Assembly: GCA_027484445.1 (NCBI GenBank)
Contig: JAIXSY010000024.1
Location: forward strand, 62,001 to 126,000
Length of the DNA stretch: 64,000 nt
Source of the DNA: Verrucomicrobiaceae bacterium
GTDB lineage: Bacteria; Verrucomicrobiota; Verrucomicrobiia; Verrucomicrobiales; Verrucomicrobiaceae
Direction: 5' to 3'
Positions within the stretch are counted from its first letter, which is position 1, and each line of letters begins with the position of its first letter. This document shows, piece by piece, positions 1-9,100 of the stretch. Under the pieces are notes generated by a model. It worked only from the letters and a program-made list of their open reading frames with translations. It made no database searches and had not been told where the DNA came from. The position numbers and the translations under genes are program-made.

Positions 1-442
1 CGAGGAACGCCGAGGCGATCCGCTCCGCCTTCATGCCGAGCACGGTTTGCAGCATCAGCGGCGTGCGTGTGGAGACATCGATGGCCGGATGACCGCAGAC
101 AAAGAGCAGCTTCAGCCGGTCGTCGTTGAAATCATGACCTTCATCGAGCGCCGCCTCCGCCTGGCTCAGTGCGTGCAGCAGCATGTCCGTGGATTTCACG
201 CGTGTGTTTTCCCGTCGTTGCAGATCAATCAAACGCCTCCGCGCGATGGTCAGCAGCCACGCATCCGGCCGGTCCGGCACGCCTTCCTCCGGCCAGCGTT
301 GAAGCGCCGCCAGAAAAGCCTCGCTGAGAGCATCCTCCGCGCTCGATAGATCGCCTCCTGCCCGCGACGCGACGAACGACAGCAACTGCGAATACGAATC
401 GCGGGCGCAGGCGACAACGGCGTCATGGACAGGAGGCGTCAT
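1..442 (-). CDS. ECF-type RNA polymerase sigma factor, 3' part outside window
   Basis: I translated this frame directly; it runs open from an ATG at 442 off the left edge, giving about 147 residues. The N-terminus has a sigma-70 region-2 pattern (SAEDALSEAFLAALQRWP, then PDAWLLTIARRRLIDLQRR). It is followed by LKLLFVCGHPAI and RIASAFL, typical of the large ECF sigma factors that carry a DUF6596 C-terminal domain. That family usually sits next to YCII-domain genes, and here the upstream gene (8 bp away, same strand) is a YCII protein. It would direct RNA polymerase to a small set of promoters; the inducing signal is not visible. The C-terminal domain lies outside the window. Confidence 0.85.
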   Translation of the reverse strand, partial: MTPPVHDAVVACARDSYSQLLSFVASRAGGDLSSAEDALSEAFLAALQRWPEEGVPDRPDAWLLTIARRRLIDLQRRENTRVKSTDMLLHALSQAEAALDEGHDFNDDRLKLLFVCGHPAIDVSTRTPLMLQTVLGMKAERIASAFL

Positions 443-450
443 GATCAGGC

Positions 451-819
451 TCACTCTTTCTCCTCAGGCATCGGCGGCATCAGCGGTCGCACCTCCGTGG
501 TGCCATAACTGGAAGCCGGTGATCGAGCGGCCCATTCCAGCGCCGTGTCGAGATCAGGCACGTCGATCACGAAGAAGCCACCGAGCATCTCCTTCGACTC
601 GGGGTAGGGCCCGTCGTGGACCTGGCGCTTGCCATCGCGGATGCGGACATTCGTGGCCGTATCCGGCGGCAGCAGGCCAGCAGCGCTGACCACAATGCCG
701 CTTTGTTCCAACGTGCCGATGTAAGCACCCCACGCTGCCCAGTAGGCCCCGGCTTTCTCGGGGTCATTGCGCAGGGCGAAGTCAGCGGAGGATTCGTGGA
801 AAAGAAGAGCGTATTTCAT
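451..819 (-). CDS. YCII-family (YciI-like) protein
   Basis: A 122-residue cytoplasmic protein with the ferredoxin-like YCII fold pattern: MKYALLFHES at the start, a central YWAAWGAYIGTLEQSG helix, and the conserved DGPYPESKEMLGGFFVIDVPDLDTALEWAA segment. Members of this family are small and dimeric, and often act as accessory genes of ECF sigma factors. Their biochemical role is mostly unknown. The stop codon lies 8 bp before the ATG of the sigma-factor gene, so the two are very likely co-transcribed. A second, secreted YCII protein lies just upstream. Confidence 0.85.
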   Translation of the reverse strand: MKYALLFHESSADFALRNDPEKAGAYWAAWGAYIGTLEQSGIVVSAAGLLPPDTATNVRIRDGKRQVHDGPYPESKEMLGGFFVIDVPDLDTALEWAARSPASSYGTTEVRPLMPPMPEEKE

Positions 820-864
820 GATGATGTGTGGGTTTGTGTTCGTGAGTTGCGATGGTTGGTGAGA

Positions 865-1305
865 TTACTTGGACGGCATGCTGGGGTTTGGGAAGTGACG
901 TTTCACCTCGATGGCACCGCTGGCGAGGCCGGGCGCTTTCTTCGCCCAGGCGACCGCTGCTGCCTGATCCGGCACCTCAATGATGAAGTAGCCGCCCAGC
1001 TCGAGGTCTGAGGTCGCGAAGGGCTTGTCCGTCTCCTGCGCCTGGTCTTGGGTGATCGTCACCGTTTTCGTTTCCGCATCGCCGGGCAACGCGGTGCCAC
1101 CGCGCAGAATGCCCGCGTCGGTCAGCTGCTTCGCGTAGCCGCCGTAGGCCACCCAATAAGCGGGAGCCTTCTGCGGGTCGGTGCGGGCAGCGAGGTCCGC
1201 CTTCGATTCATAAATGAGCAGCGTGAAGGAGTCGGCCTTCAGCGCAGGGCTGCCGACCAACGCGAGAGCGACAGTGGCGACGAGATGGAGTTTCGATTTT
1301 TTCAT
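865..1305 (-). CDS. Secreted YCII-family protein
   Basis: The chosen ATG at 1305 gives MKKSKLHLVATVALALVGSPALKA, a clean Sec signal peptide. An upstream in-frame start would bury it. The mature part of about 120 residues repeats the YCII pattern (TLLIYESKADLAARTDPQKAPAYWVAYGGYAKQL, then DLELGGYFIIEVPDQAAAVAWAKKAP). Export is unusual for YCII proteins, which are normally cytoplasmic. It lies 45 bp upstream of the cytoplasmic YCII gene and is probably part of the same sigma-factor operon. Function unknown. Confidence 0.8.
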   Translation of the reverse strand: MKKSKLHLVATVALALVGSPALKADSFTLLIYESKADLAARTDPQKAPAYWVAYGGYAKQLTDAGILRGGTALPGDAETKTVTITQDQAQETDKPFATSDLELGGYFIIEVPDQAAAVAWAKKAPGLASGAIEVKRHFPNPSMPSK

Positions 1306-1515
1306 GGGATGTGGTGTTTGCTGCGCCAGGCAAGATCGCCGGCACATGAACTCGTCGTTTGGCCAAACCCCAGTTCGACATTTCGGGCAAAAATTTTTAC
1401 GAAGCCTGAAAAAGGTCCCGTCACAGCCTCAATAGCCTCGCTTTCTGGAACTCTGTGGCGGCACTGGAATTTTTGGTGTCAGGCGTTCAACCTGAGCTTA
1501 GAAACAGAGCCGCCC

Positions 1516-1803
1516 ATGCCGAAAAAGAAGTCACCGAACAGCGTGCGCCTCCGCAACTCGACAGCGGAGTTCCTCACCTTTGCCTATCAAACCGGCGGCG
1601 ATGGCGTGGAAGTTCGGGTCGAAGAGGGCACGATCTGGCTGTCGCAGAAGAACATCGGGCTCCTCTTTGAGACCACTCCGGAGAACGTGCTGATGCATTT
1701 GAAAAACATCTTCGCCGAGGCCGAACTGACTGAGGCGGCAACTGCTAAGGATTTCTTAGCAACTGCCGCCAACGGCACACTTCCAGTCCACTACACGCCA
1801 TGA
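1516..1803 (+). CDS. RhuM-family N-terminal fragment
   Basis: The 95-residue product from the ATG at 1516 carries the RhuM (virulence protein RhuM / DNA-binding) N-terminal signature: VEVRVEEGTIWLSQKNIGLLFETTPENVLMHLKNIF, then EAELTEAATAKDFLATAANG. RhuM proteins are normally above 300 residues. Here the reading frame stops right after the first domain, so about two thirds of the usual protein is missing. The stop codon overlaps the ATG of the KilA-N gene (ATGA at 1800-1803), so the fragment may still be translated and coupled to that gene. It could be a remnant or a stand-alone DNA-binding domain; the sequence does not decide. Confidence 0.6.
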   Translation: MPKKKSPNSVRLRNSTAEFLTFAYQTGGDGVEVRVEEGTIWLSQKNIGLLFETTPENVLMHLKNIFAEAELTEAATAKDFLATAANGTLPVHYTP

Positions 1804-2624
1804 GCAAAGCCAAGCGAAGCACCATCGAAGTCCTGGGCACCGCCATCGGAATCCTTGCACAGCCTGAGGGCGATTACATCTCACTCACCGACATGGTGCG
1901 GAACTTTGACGGTGCGGGAGCCCTCATCGAGCAGTGGCTCAAGAACAAGGATACCGTACTCTTCCTGGGTGTCTGGGAGCGCATCAACAATCCCGGTTTT
2001 AATTCCCTCGAATTCGAGGGAATTAGAAATGAAGCCGGACGCAACAGCTTCTTCCTTTCTGCCAAAAAGTGGATTGATCTGACAGGGGCCAAGGGACTTA
2101 TCGCCAGCGCCGGACGCTACGGCGGCACCTACGCGCACAAGGATATTGCCTTTGAGTTCGGCTCGTGGCTCAGCCCGGAGTTCAAGCTCTACCTCATCAA
2201 AGAGTTTCAGCGACTCAAGGACGACGAAAACGACCGCTTGAAGCTCGATTGGAACCTTCAGCGAACCCTCGCGAAGATCAACTACCGCATTCATACCGAC
2301 GCCATCAAGGAGACACTCATCCCGCCCTCCATCACCAAGGCCCAAGCCTCCATCGTCTATGCCAGCGAAGCCGACCTGCTGAATGTCGCCCTCTTCGGCC
2401 AAACTGCGAAGCAGTGGCGTGACGCTCATCCCGATGCCGAGGGCAACATTCGCGATCACGCCCCGCTGGAGCAACTTGTCGTGCTCACCAATCTCGAAAG
2501 CCTCAACTCCGTCCTCATTCGCCAAGGCTTGCCTCAGTCAGAACGGCTTACCACGCTCAATGGCATTGCTATCACGCAGATGAAGACGCTGCTGGCGGCG
2601 AAAAACGTCAAGCGGCTCAAGTAG
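1800..2624 (+). CDS. KilA-N domain protein
   Basis: A 274-residue protein. Residues about 10-120 form a KilA-N domain: GDYISLTDMVRNF, LIEQWLKNKDTVLFLGVWERINNPGFNSLEFEG, NSFFLSAKKWIDLTGAKGLIASAGRYGGTYAHKDIAFEFGSWLSPEFKLYLIKEFQRL. KilA-N is a DNA-binding module of phages, large DNA viruses and bacterial accessory islands. The C-terminal half (IHTDAIKETLIPPSITKAQASIVYASEADLLNVALFG onwards) is the tail commonly found on bacterial KilA-N proteins. The ATG overlaps the stop of the RhuM fragment by 4 bp. A role in phage defence or mobile-element regulation is inferred from family and place only. Confidence 0.85.
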   Translation: MSKAKRSTIEVLGTAIGILAQPEGDYISLTDMVRNFDGAGALIEQWLKNKDTVLFLGVWERINNPGFNSLEFEGIRNEAGRNSFFLSAKKWIDLTGAKGLIASAGRYGGTYAHKDIAFEFGSWLSPEFKLYLIKEFQRLKDDENDRLKLDWNLQRTLAKINYRIHTDAIKETLIPPSITKAQASIVYASEADLLNVALFGQTAKQWRDAHPDAEGNIRDHAPLEQLVVLTNLESLNSVLIRQGLPQSERLTTLNGIAITQMKTLLAAKNVKRLK

Positions 2625-2646
2625 GTCCCAACACGTCATTGCCATT

Positions 2647-3246
2647 ATGTTACCTCACTTCCCAAAGGCTCATCTCGCCATGAAAGACACGTTCAATAGG
2701 ACGATGTTCGACTCGCTCTGGCGAGCGGCACCCATTCTCCGTCGCATTCGATGCCACCATTTTGTTGAAGGCAGTAGGAACGACTATGAGCAGGAAGACG
2801 GAACAATCGTGGAGGGTGATCAGCAGCTGGCGAGAGTCGAGTATTCGATAAAGTATGAAAACGCCACAGGCCTCAGACCTGAGGTATTCCTGGAACATGC
2901 CGAAGAACTTGGCCAAAAGATGGGCGAGCGAATGGAATCCCAACTATTTCAGACTTTGGGCGCGATCACCGACCAAATCGGAAACTCAGTAGCTATTGGT
3001 CAGGATGGTGACATGACCTTTGAGCAGTGGCTCGAAATAAACACGAAAGTCATGACAGACTTTGATGATGACGGCGAGCCGCACACCAAGCATCTCGTTT
3101 GCACCCCGGAATTTCAGAAAAGACTCATTACCTCTCTCAATGAGTGGGAGAGAGACCCCGAAAAAGTCGCTGCAATGAAGGTTGTGATGGCAAAACAGAA
3201 GGAGGCATACGATGCACGCGAAGCTCGTCGAAGAATGGTTGACTAG
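2647..3246 (+). CDS. Hypothetical protein, first gene of overlapping pair with nuclease-like gene
   Basis: A 199-residue acidic protein that I do not recognise. The middle (LRPEVFLEHAEELGQKMGERMESQLFQTLGAITDQIGNSV) is predicted helical, and the end is highly charged (NEWERDPEKVAAMKVVMAKQKEAYDAREARRRM). There is no signal peptide or membrane segment. Two starts are possible, ATG 2647 or ATG 2680; neither has a strong ribosome-binding site. Its last 35 bp overlap the start of the nuclease-like gene in another frame, so the two are almost certainly expressed together. The region is visibly more AT-rich than the flanking genes, which suggests horizontal transfer. Confidence 0.65.
   Translation: MLPHFPKAHLAMKDTFNRTMFDSLWRAAPILRRIRCHHFVEGSRNDYEQEDGTIVEGDQQLARVEYSIKYENATGLRPEVFLEHAEELGQKMGERMESQLFQTLGAITDQIGNSVAIGQDGDMTFEQWLEINTKVMTDFDDDGEPHTKHLVCTPEFQKRLITSLNEWERDPEKVAAMKVVMAKQKEAYDAREARRRMVD
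3199..3205 (+). promoter_or_regulatory. Strong Shine-Dalgarno site inside the upstream gene
   Basis: AAGGAGG lies 6 bp before the ATG at 3212 and within the last codons of the preceding gene. It fixes the start of the nuclease-like gene and shows that the 35-bp overlap is genuine. Most genes in this window lack so clear a site. Confidence 0.75.
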
Positions 3247-4804
3247 CGCCAAGGAGCGCGGGGGCATAGATCAGGCTTTCGCTCAACTGCTTACTTCTCA
3301 AGGGCACGAAGTGCTCTGGCAGGGCCACAGTCGTATTGAGTTCGGTAAGGACATCGTAACAGTTGACCCAGAAGGTCAATTCCATGCCTATCAGATTAAA
3401 GATGAGGATTTGACGCTTGCTGAACTGCGAAAGCATGATGCACAGATTGCGGAGCTTGTGACAGTTTCGATTCTGCATCCACGGGTGCCATCGGGAACCG
3501 TTCACACGCCTCATCTAATAACCTCTGGCTTGGTAAAGGAGGAAGTGAATCTCAGAATCCTAGCCCAAAACCAAGGGTGGAAGGCCAAAGGCTTTCGTGA
3601 GCTGGACATCGTTGACCGATCCTCGCTTGTTCCACGATTTGTGAGTATGGCAGATTCATTCTGGCCGGACCGCCCCAAAAGTATCCGTGACTTCTTCTCC
3701 TTTTATCTCGCAGAGGGAAAAGGCGATTTTGATCCTCAGCGATTTGCGACTCTGCTTTCTGAACTGCTTCCTGCTGTGACTCCATCGAAGTCCAGAGCTG
3801 AGAGGGCTCCAAGCGCGCTTTGCATCATTGGCAACTACATGCTAACGGCATTCGAGAGGGAGAAGGATCACTGGAGTCTGTTTCGAGGATGGGTCATTAC
3901 AGCAGCATACATCGCGTGGCATGCTCAAACCACGGGTCTGGCTAACAAACACTGGAGTGGCGCATTTGCTTTAGCAAAACAGGCTGCCATGGAGCACTTG
4001 AAGGGGATTGTAATCGAGTCCGTGGGTAAAGATGCCCTCTCACCAAATGGCTTTGAAATGGATGACTACACCCGCTGTAGAAACACCGTTGTCGCTGGAG
4101 CTATCTCCGCCTGGAGCCTCGTTGCTGATGCCACCGAAGTGGATCAGGCACACCTAAAGCCGCTACTATCTATGCTAGTCGATCGAGGCCGACTTATAGT
4201 TTGGGGAGAGAGCGCGTTGCCCATGGTGCTCTGCGTCCTGTGGGCTAGTGAGAAGCATTCTATGAATATCAATGCTCTTGGCATTGTTAGAAGCTATGTT
4301 CGCGAGGCGTGCGAGAGAAACACTGTCCACAGTGACGATGAACCTATTGAGCCGCCGCAAACGGACCCGGACACCATTCTTGAGCGGTTGTTTGCTTTCA
4401 AGCCAGACCGAAATCGCCCACCGAAAGCCAAGCATCTTTGGGCTATGCAAGCGGTGCTTCATTTGCTGGCAAGGAGGGGTGATCGCGACTTCTTGACGCA
4501 AAACTGGCCACTCATCACCAAACTGGATCTCATGACGTTTCGTCCAGATGTGGTCGACGACCTCTTGCTATGGAGCGGCATTGAAGGAAAAGAAGAACAT
4601 CGAAAAGCTCGGAAGACTCAGAGTTGGTCTTTGTTCTACGAGGAAGCTGTCAGCCCAACACATTCTGATATTCCGGGGGTCGTAAACCAGGATGCGACCT
4701 TTGCATTGCTATATTTCCTAGCTTACCCGCATCGGATAAGCACAGCGTTGGTATCACATCTAGACGCGCATTTCGGAGAAAAGGCTCAACAGGTCACAGT
4801 CTAG
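3212..4804 (+). CDS. PD-(D/E)XK nuclease-like protein with large helical C-terminal region
   Basis: A 530-residue protein. Residues about 17-65 look like a restriction-endonuclease-type core: GGIDQAFAQLLTSQGHEVLWQGHS followed by EFGKDIV and, 12 residues on, YQIK. This gives a D47...Q61-x-K63 arrangement, the Q-x-K variant seen in Mrr-like nucleases. Residues about 90-530 are rich in helices and show no motif I recognise; segments such as SLFRGWVITAAYIAWHAQTTG and KHLWAMQAVLHLLARRGDRDF could be a helical sensor or scaffold. The start is supported by a strong ribosome-binding site. Overlap with the 199-residue gene, AT-rich composition and the neighbouring KilA-N/RhuM genes suggest a two-gene defence or mobile-element module. 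The nuclease assignment is inference from motif spacing. Confidence 0.6.
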   Translation: MHAKLVEEWLTSAKERGGIDQAFAQLLTSQGHEVLWQGHSRIEFGKDIVTVDPEGQFHAYQIKDEDLTLAELRKHDAQIAELVTVSILHPRVPSGTVHTPHLITSGLVKEEVNLRILAQNQGWKAKGFRELDIVDRSSLVPRFVSMADSFWPDRPKSIRDFFSFYLAEGKGDFDPQRFATLLSELLPAVTPSKSRAERAPSALCIIGNYMLTAFEREKDHWSLFRGWVITAAYIAWHAQTTGLANKHWSGAFALAKQAAMEHLKGIVIESVGKDALSPNGFEMDDYTRCRNTVVAGAISAWSLVADATEVDQAHLKPLLSMLVDRGRLIVWGESALPMVLCVLWASEKHSMNINALGIVRSYVREACERNTVHSDDEPIEPPQTDPDTILERLFAFKPDRNRPPKAKHLWAMQAVLHLLARRGDRDFLTQNWPLITKLDLMTFRPDVVDDLLLWSGIEGKEEHRKARKTQSWSLFYEEAVSPTHSDIPGVVNQDATFALLYFLAYPHRISTALVSHLDAHFGEKAQQVTV

Positions 4805-4943
4805 ACTCGACACTACATCACTCCTGAATCGTAACTCGGCACCCCAAACAACGTGCTCAATGCCGCATCCGTCTAAGCATCCTCGCCGCGACACTTGGTG
4901 AAGAAACTGGCTGCGGCTTCAGCCGCATTCCGGGAAGATTCGG

Positions 4944-6071
4944 CTAAAGCCTCAGCAGTTTCACCTTCCTAAACTCAATGCCTGCACCGGCATGTCGGCC
5001 CTGGAAGCCGATGCGGCCTTTCGTTGGCATTTCGGACCACGGCTTGCCTTGCAGCCATTTGGGCATCTCGGCGCCGTCGAGATTGAGTTTGCCATCCTTC
5101 CATCGCGTGAGGTCGATCTCGTTCACGACTTCGCCGTTGAGCACGACGGTGATTTTTGGCCCCATGGCGGTGATGGTCATGCGATTCCATTCGCTGGCGG
5201 GTTTCAGGTTGCTCTTCGTCGCGGGTTGGTGGCCGAAGAAGGTGCCGCAGCGCCAGTTCGTGGGCTTTTCCTGCCATTGCTTGGCACGGTCGTCGCAGAT
5301 TTGGATTTCGATGCTGGCGGGCATTCAGTTGGTTTCGTCGCTGTTGTAAAGGAAGACGCCGCTGTTGGCTCCGGGCTCGAATTTGAACTCGAAATCGAGC
5401 ACGCAATCGCCGTGCGTGGCCTTGGTCCAGGTGTTTTGATCCTCGGTGGCATGGTAGGTGAAGTCGTCGCTGCTGCCGTAGATGCAGCCGCGCTTCACGC
5501 CTCCACCGGCGAGCCACATGGTAAAGGCAAGCGGATGATGATCGTGACCGTGCGCCTTGGGATTGTTGATGTCTCCTTGCACGAAGGGTGTGCGGCCAAA
5601 CTCACCGCCCCAGATCACGAGCGTGTCATCGAGCAAGCCGCGCATCTTGAGGTCCTTCACAAGTGCGGCGCTGGGTTGATCGGTGTCCTTGCACTGGATG
5701 GGAAGCTGTGTGGGAAGGTTGCCATGTTGATCCCATCCGGCATGAGTGAGCTGCACATAACGCACGCCGCGTTCGGCGAGGCGGCGGGCCATGAGGCAGT
5801 TGTAAGCATAGCTGCCTTTGCGCTTCACAATGTCTTGATTGCGACGCCTCCTCAGTTCCGGTTTGTCATCAAAAAGATCCACATGCGTGGGGTCGCCCGT
5901 CTGCATCATGTCGATCACGCGTTTTGCCTTCAGCGCGAAGTGCCCTAGCGCGGGCAGCCCGCCCTCAGCTGCCCTCAGCGATTGCAAGGCCGGTGCACCG
6001 AGTGTGAGGGCTGTAGTGCCGAGAAAACGACGACGAGTCAGATCAAGCGCGTGGAGTTGGAGAGGGTTCAT
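4944..6071 (-). pseudogene. Chimeric DUF1501::DUF1080 pseudogene
   Basis: From ATG 6071 the frame starts as a DUF1501 protein with a twin-arginine signal ([25 protein letters not shown]). It keeps [22 protein letters not shown], skips a large middle part, and resumes at [23 protein letters not shown] up to [19 protein letters not shown]. It then runs straight into a DUF1080 (3-keto-disaccharide hydrolase/laminin-G-like) domain: [22 protein letters not shown]. An in-frame TGA at 5325-5327 interrupts that domain, and the same frame continues to 4944 with EWNRMTITAMGPKITVVLNGEVVNEIDL and GRIGFQGRHAGAGIEFRKVKLL. The result is two deletions or fusions plus a nonsense codon: a dead relic of two secreted-protein genes. 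Confidence 0.8.
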
Positions 6072-6145
6072 GGCCACTCGAAGTTGCGGCAAAACCTCAG
6101 CCCAGCGATTACGAGGGTTCGTCAGTGGCCGCTCCCAGATGAAGC

Positions 6146-9100
6146 TTATGGAACCGTCACTCGCACCTTTCCACTCAATACAGGAGAAGCACGTGTAAGA
6201 GGCAATTGTTGAATCGTAAAGGCTCCCTCCCCGAAACCTCCCGTAAATAGGCCGCTGAAGGTGGCAGGACGAAACGTGTTTCCATTCTTGATTCGGAAAG
6301 TTCCAGTGAAGCTTCCTTTGGCGGCATCAATGAGGAGAGTGACCCCTGCTGGGTTGACGGTCGTGCTGCCAAAAAGAGCCCTGTGCTTAGCCGTGAGCTG
6401 GAAGGTCTGATCGACTTTGTTCGAAGACAAAAGGCCAGCTTCCGTGAAGAGAATGATGGCATTGGCAGGTGCATCGTTGTTGCCCAGCAGAGTCATGCCT
6501 GAGTTTGGCTGGCGATAGGAATGACCGTTCATGGTCAGGCTTTGGGCAATGCTTGCATAACTGTAATCGGTGAGACTCGCGCGGCTATTTTTGCGCCACT
6601 CAAGGCTGCCTGAGATCTGATAAACAGGTGGCCAAACCGCGAGCGAAGAGCTGACCAGCCTTGAACTGCCCTGAAGACTTCCTTTGCCCTGATACAACAA
6701 CGAACGCAGAGGAGCATCCAGGTTGTCACCGACGGTCGTCGCGAATGAGAGAGCAGTGCCATCGCTGAGTTTTCCCAGGCCAGTCACCGTGGCCTGTGTG
6801 CGGGATACTTTCTGAGTAAGACGCATCCATCCTGTGCCCTGAGGTTGATTGAGGTCTCCAGCGTCTGCGGCAGGAATCGAGAGAAGCACATTCAAGGTCT
6901 GTGAGGATTCGGGTGTGCCGGGTGCAACGACCAAATCATGCCGTGCATTCACTGCCACCGCATTGACCGTTCCGGTAATCACAAAGGTGCTTCGAGAAAG
7001 CACAAGATCCACGATGAGCGGCGTCATGGCAGGCCTTGAAATCGTTTGCTTGAAAGTCGGATCGGACTCCGTGCTTGTGCTCAGACGTCCACTCAAAGGG
7101 TAACTGAGTGAACCGTGCTGGAGTCTTCCCGTCACGGCTCCTGTCGTGGCCACTGTCAGTCGCAGACTCCCCCCCAAGCCGGCATTCACAGCAGCATCGT
7201 GATTCACCAAACCTGCATAACTGCCCGTCATGGCCGTTGGGATTCCCTCCACAACCAACGTGTAGGTCTGAGTCACGACTGTTCGTCCTAAAGTTTCTCG
7301 GATTTTGACAGAGAACCTACCGCTGACCAGTGGCAAGCCACTGACCTCTCCTGTCGAGGGATGAATCTTCAGTCCCGAGGGCAATCCCACCGCCGTGAAC
7401 TTCGCTCCCACTAAAGATGATGGAGGCTGCCAGCTGTAGTTGCCACTGATGATGCCTCGGGATGGAGTCGAGCTGCTTCCACTGCCTCCAGGACCTGAGG
7501 CATAAATGGAATACGTGAGACTGCTGGCACCGTTTAATGTCGGCGAGCTAGGCCATGATCCGAAGTCATACTTGGCCCAGCGGAGATTACCGCCGGGTTG
7601 GTTATAAACTCGGGCATTCACATCATCCGACCAAATGGCCAGCCAGTAATATTGCCCTGCCTCAATGCTCACTGAAGCTGTCAAAGGGAAGGTTTGCCAG
7701 CCCTCCGAGACATTCGTGAGAGTGCTGGTGGACCTCAAGAAGGTTCCTGGATTTCCACCTGCGTCCGAATATACCGCACAGCGATAGCTGCCTTGGATCG
7801 CGGCCACTTTAGCGTGAAGCTGAGTGAGGTTGCCAGCGCTCGGGGCTTGAAAGCGATTGGCATTGATGTAGCTGCCACTTGTGTCAGTGATGTTATCGGT
7901 CTGAGTGCCTTCAGACTGACTGCCCATCACTACTGGCAATGTGTAGCTAGTCGGCATGGAGTTGATCCATTGATTCAAAACGGTGATGTATTCGGCATCC
8001 ACCAGATTGCGAGCCAAGGGGGGCATTTGATTGGCACCAAGCAGGCTATCCCGATGGCGTATCATTGACCGATTGACATCACTAGGCACAATCAATTTTG
8101 CCCCCGAGATGCCAAGATTGTCAGCCACTTCACCCCGGATGATTCCTTGCAGAGCTAAGGGTGTTTCTAGCCGGGCATCGAAATTTGCACGCACCCCATT
8201 CGGCCGATGGCAGTGCGAGCAGTTTGAATCCAAGTAGGAGCGGACTCGCAGTTCTAGTGAAGCCGAGCTATCCAAAAGGTTCGCACTCTTGGGCAATGTA
8301 GCGATGGACGCTTCATCAAGAGATCCTGCAAACAAACCGATGTGACTCAACGTGCGCAGTTGGTTGTCCGTTACATCCCCATAGTCCAAATCACCATTCA
8401 ACTGACAGGTGCGTGCCCCCAATACACTGCCAGCACTTTGCGTGTGGCAGACCATGCAATCCTGCCGACTGGGATAAGACCAGACCTGCTGTCGTGGCCC
8501 CGTCGCGGTCGTGATCGTCACAGACTCCTGAAAGCTACCCGGCAAAAGATCAGCATCTGAGTTATCCGCACGCCACTTGTAAGTTAGACCATAGTAGGAG
8601 CCATTTGCCCCATGAACCAGAAAGCGTGTTTCCAGACGCTTTCGCACATTCGGTTGCGTCTCGTTGATCGGGAGCTCGAAGTGTTTTACGAAAACAGTGC
8701 CCACAGGGAAGGTCCAAGCACCCGTGTTGGAAAAATCAATCGTCTCGCCAGCCTCATAAGGCGCTCCATCATTCGGAATCGACATCCAGCGGAACTTGAC
8801 GGCATGATCCGACCATAGCGGCGCATTCACTCGATAAGGAATCAAATCCGCCGATGGAGTTAGTGTGGCTAGATCCGAAAATGCACCTGTCTCGGAAAGA
8901 AGAGCTGGTGGTTCATCCGCACTGGTTGCTTTGGCTAGCCTGTAGAGCTTTACGCCTATGCCCACACAACACATCAACGGTTCTTGCTGATGATTTAGGC
9001 CAAAGGTGGACATCCCTGTGGTCTCACTACCGCCATTCGGTAGTGTGCAAAGCTCGATGATGCTAGGCGTCGTGCTTCCATCGTAGCTCATGGCTCGAAT

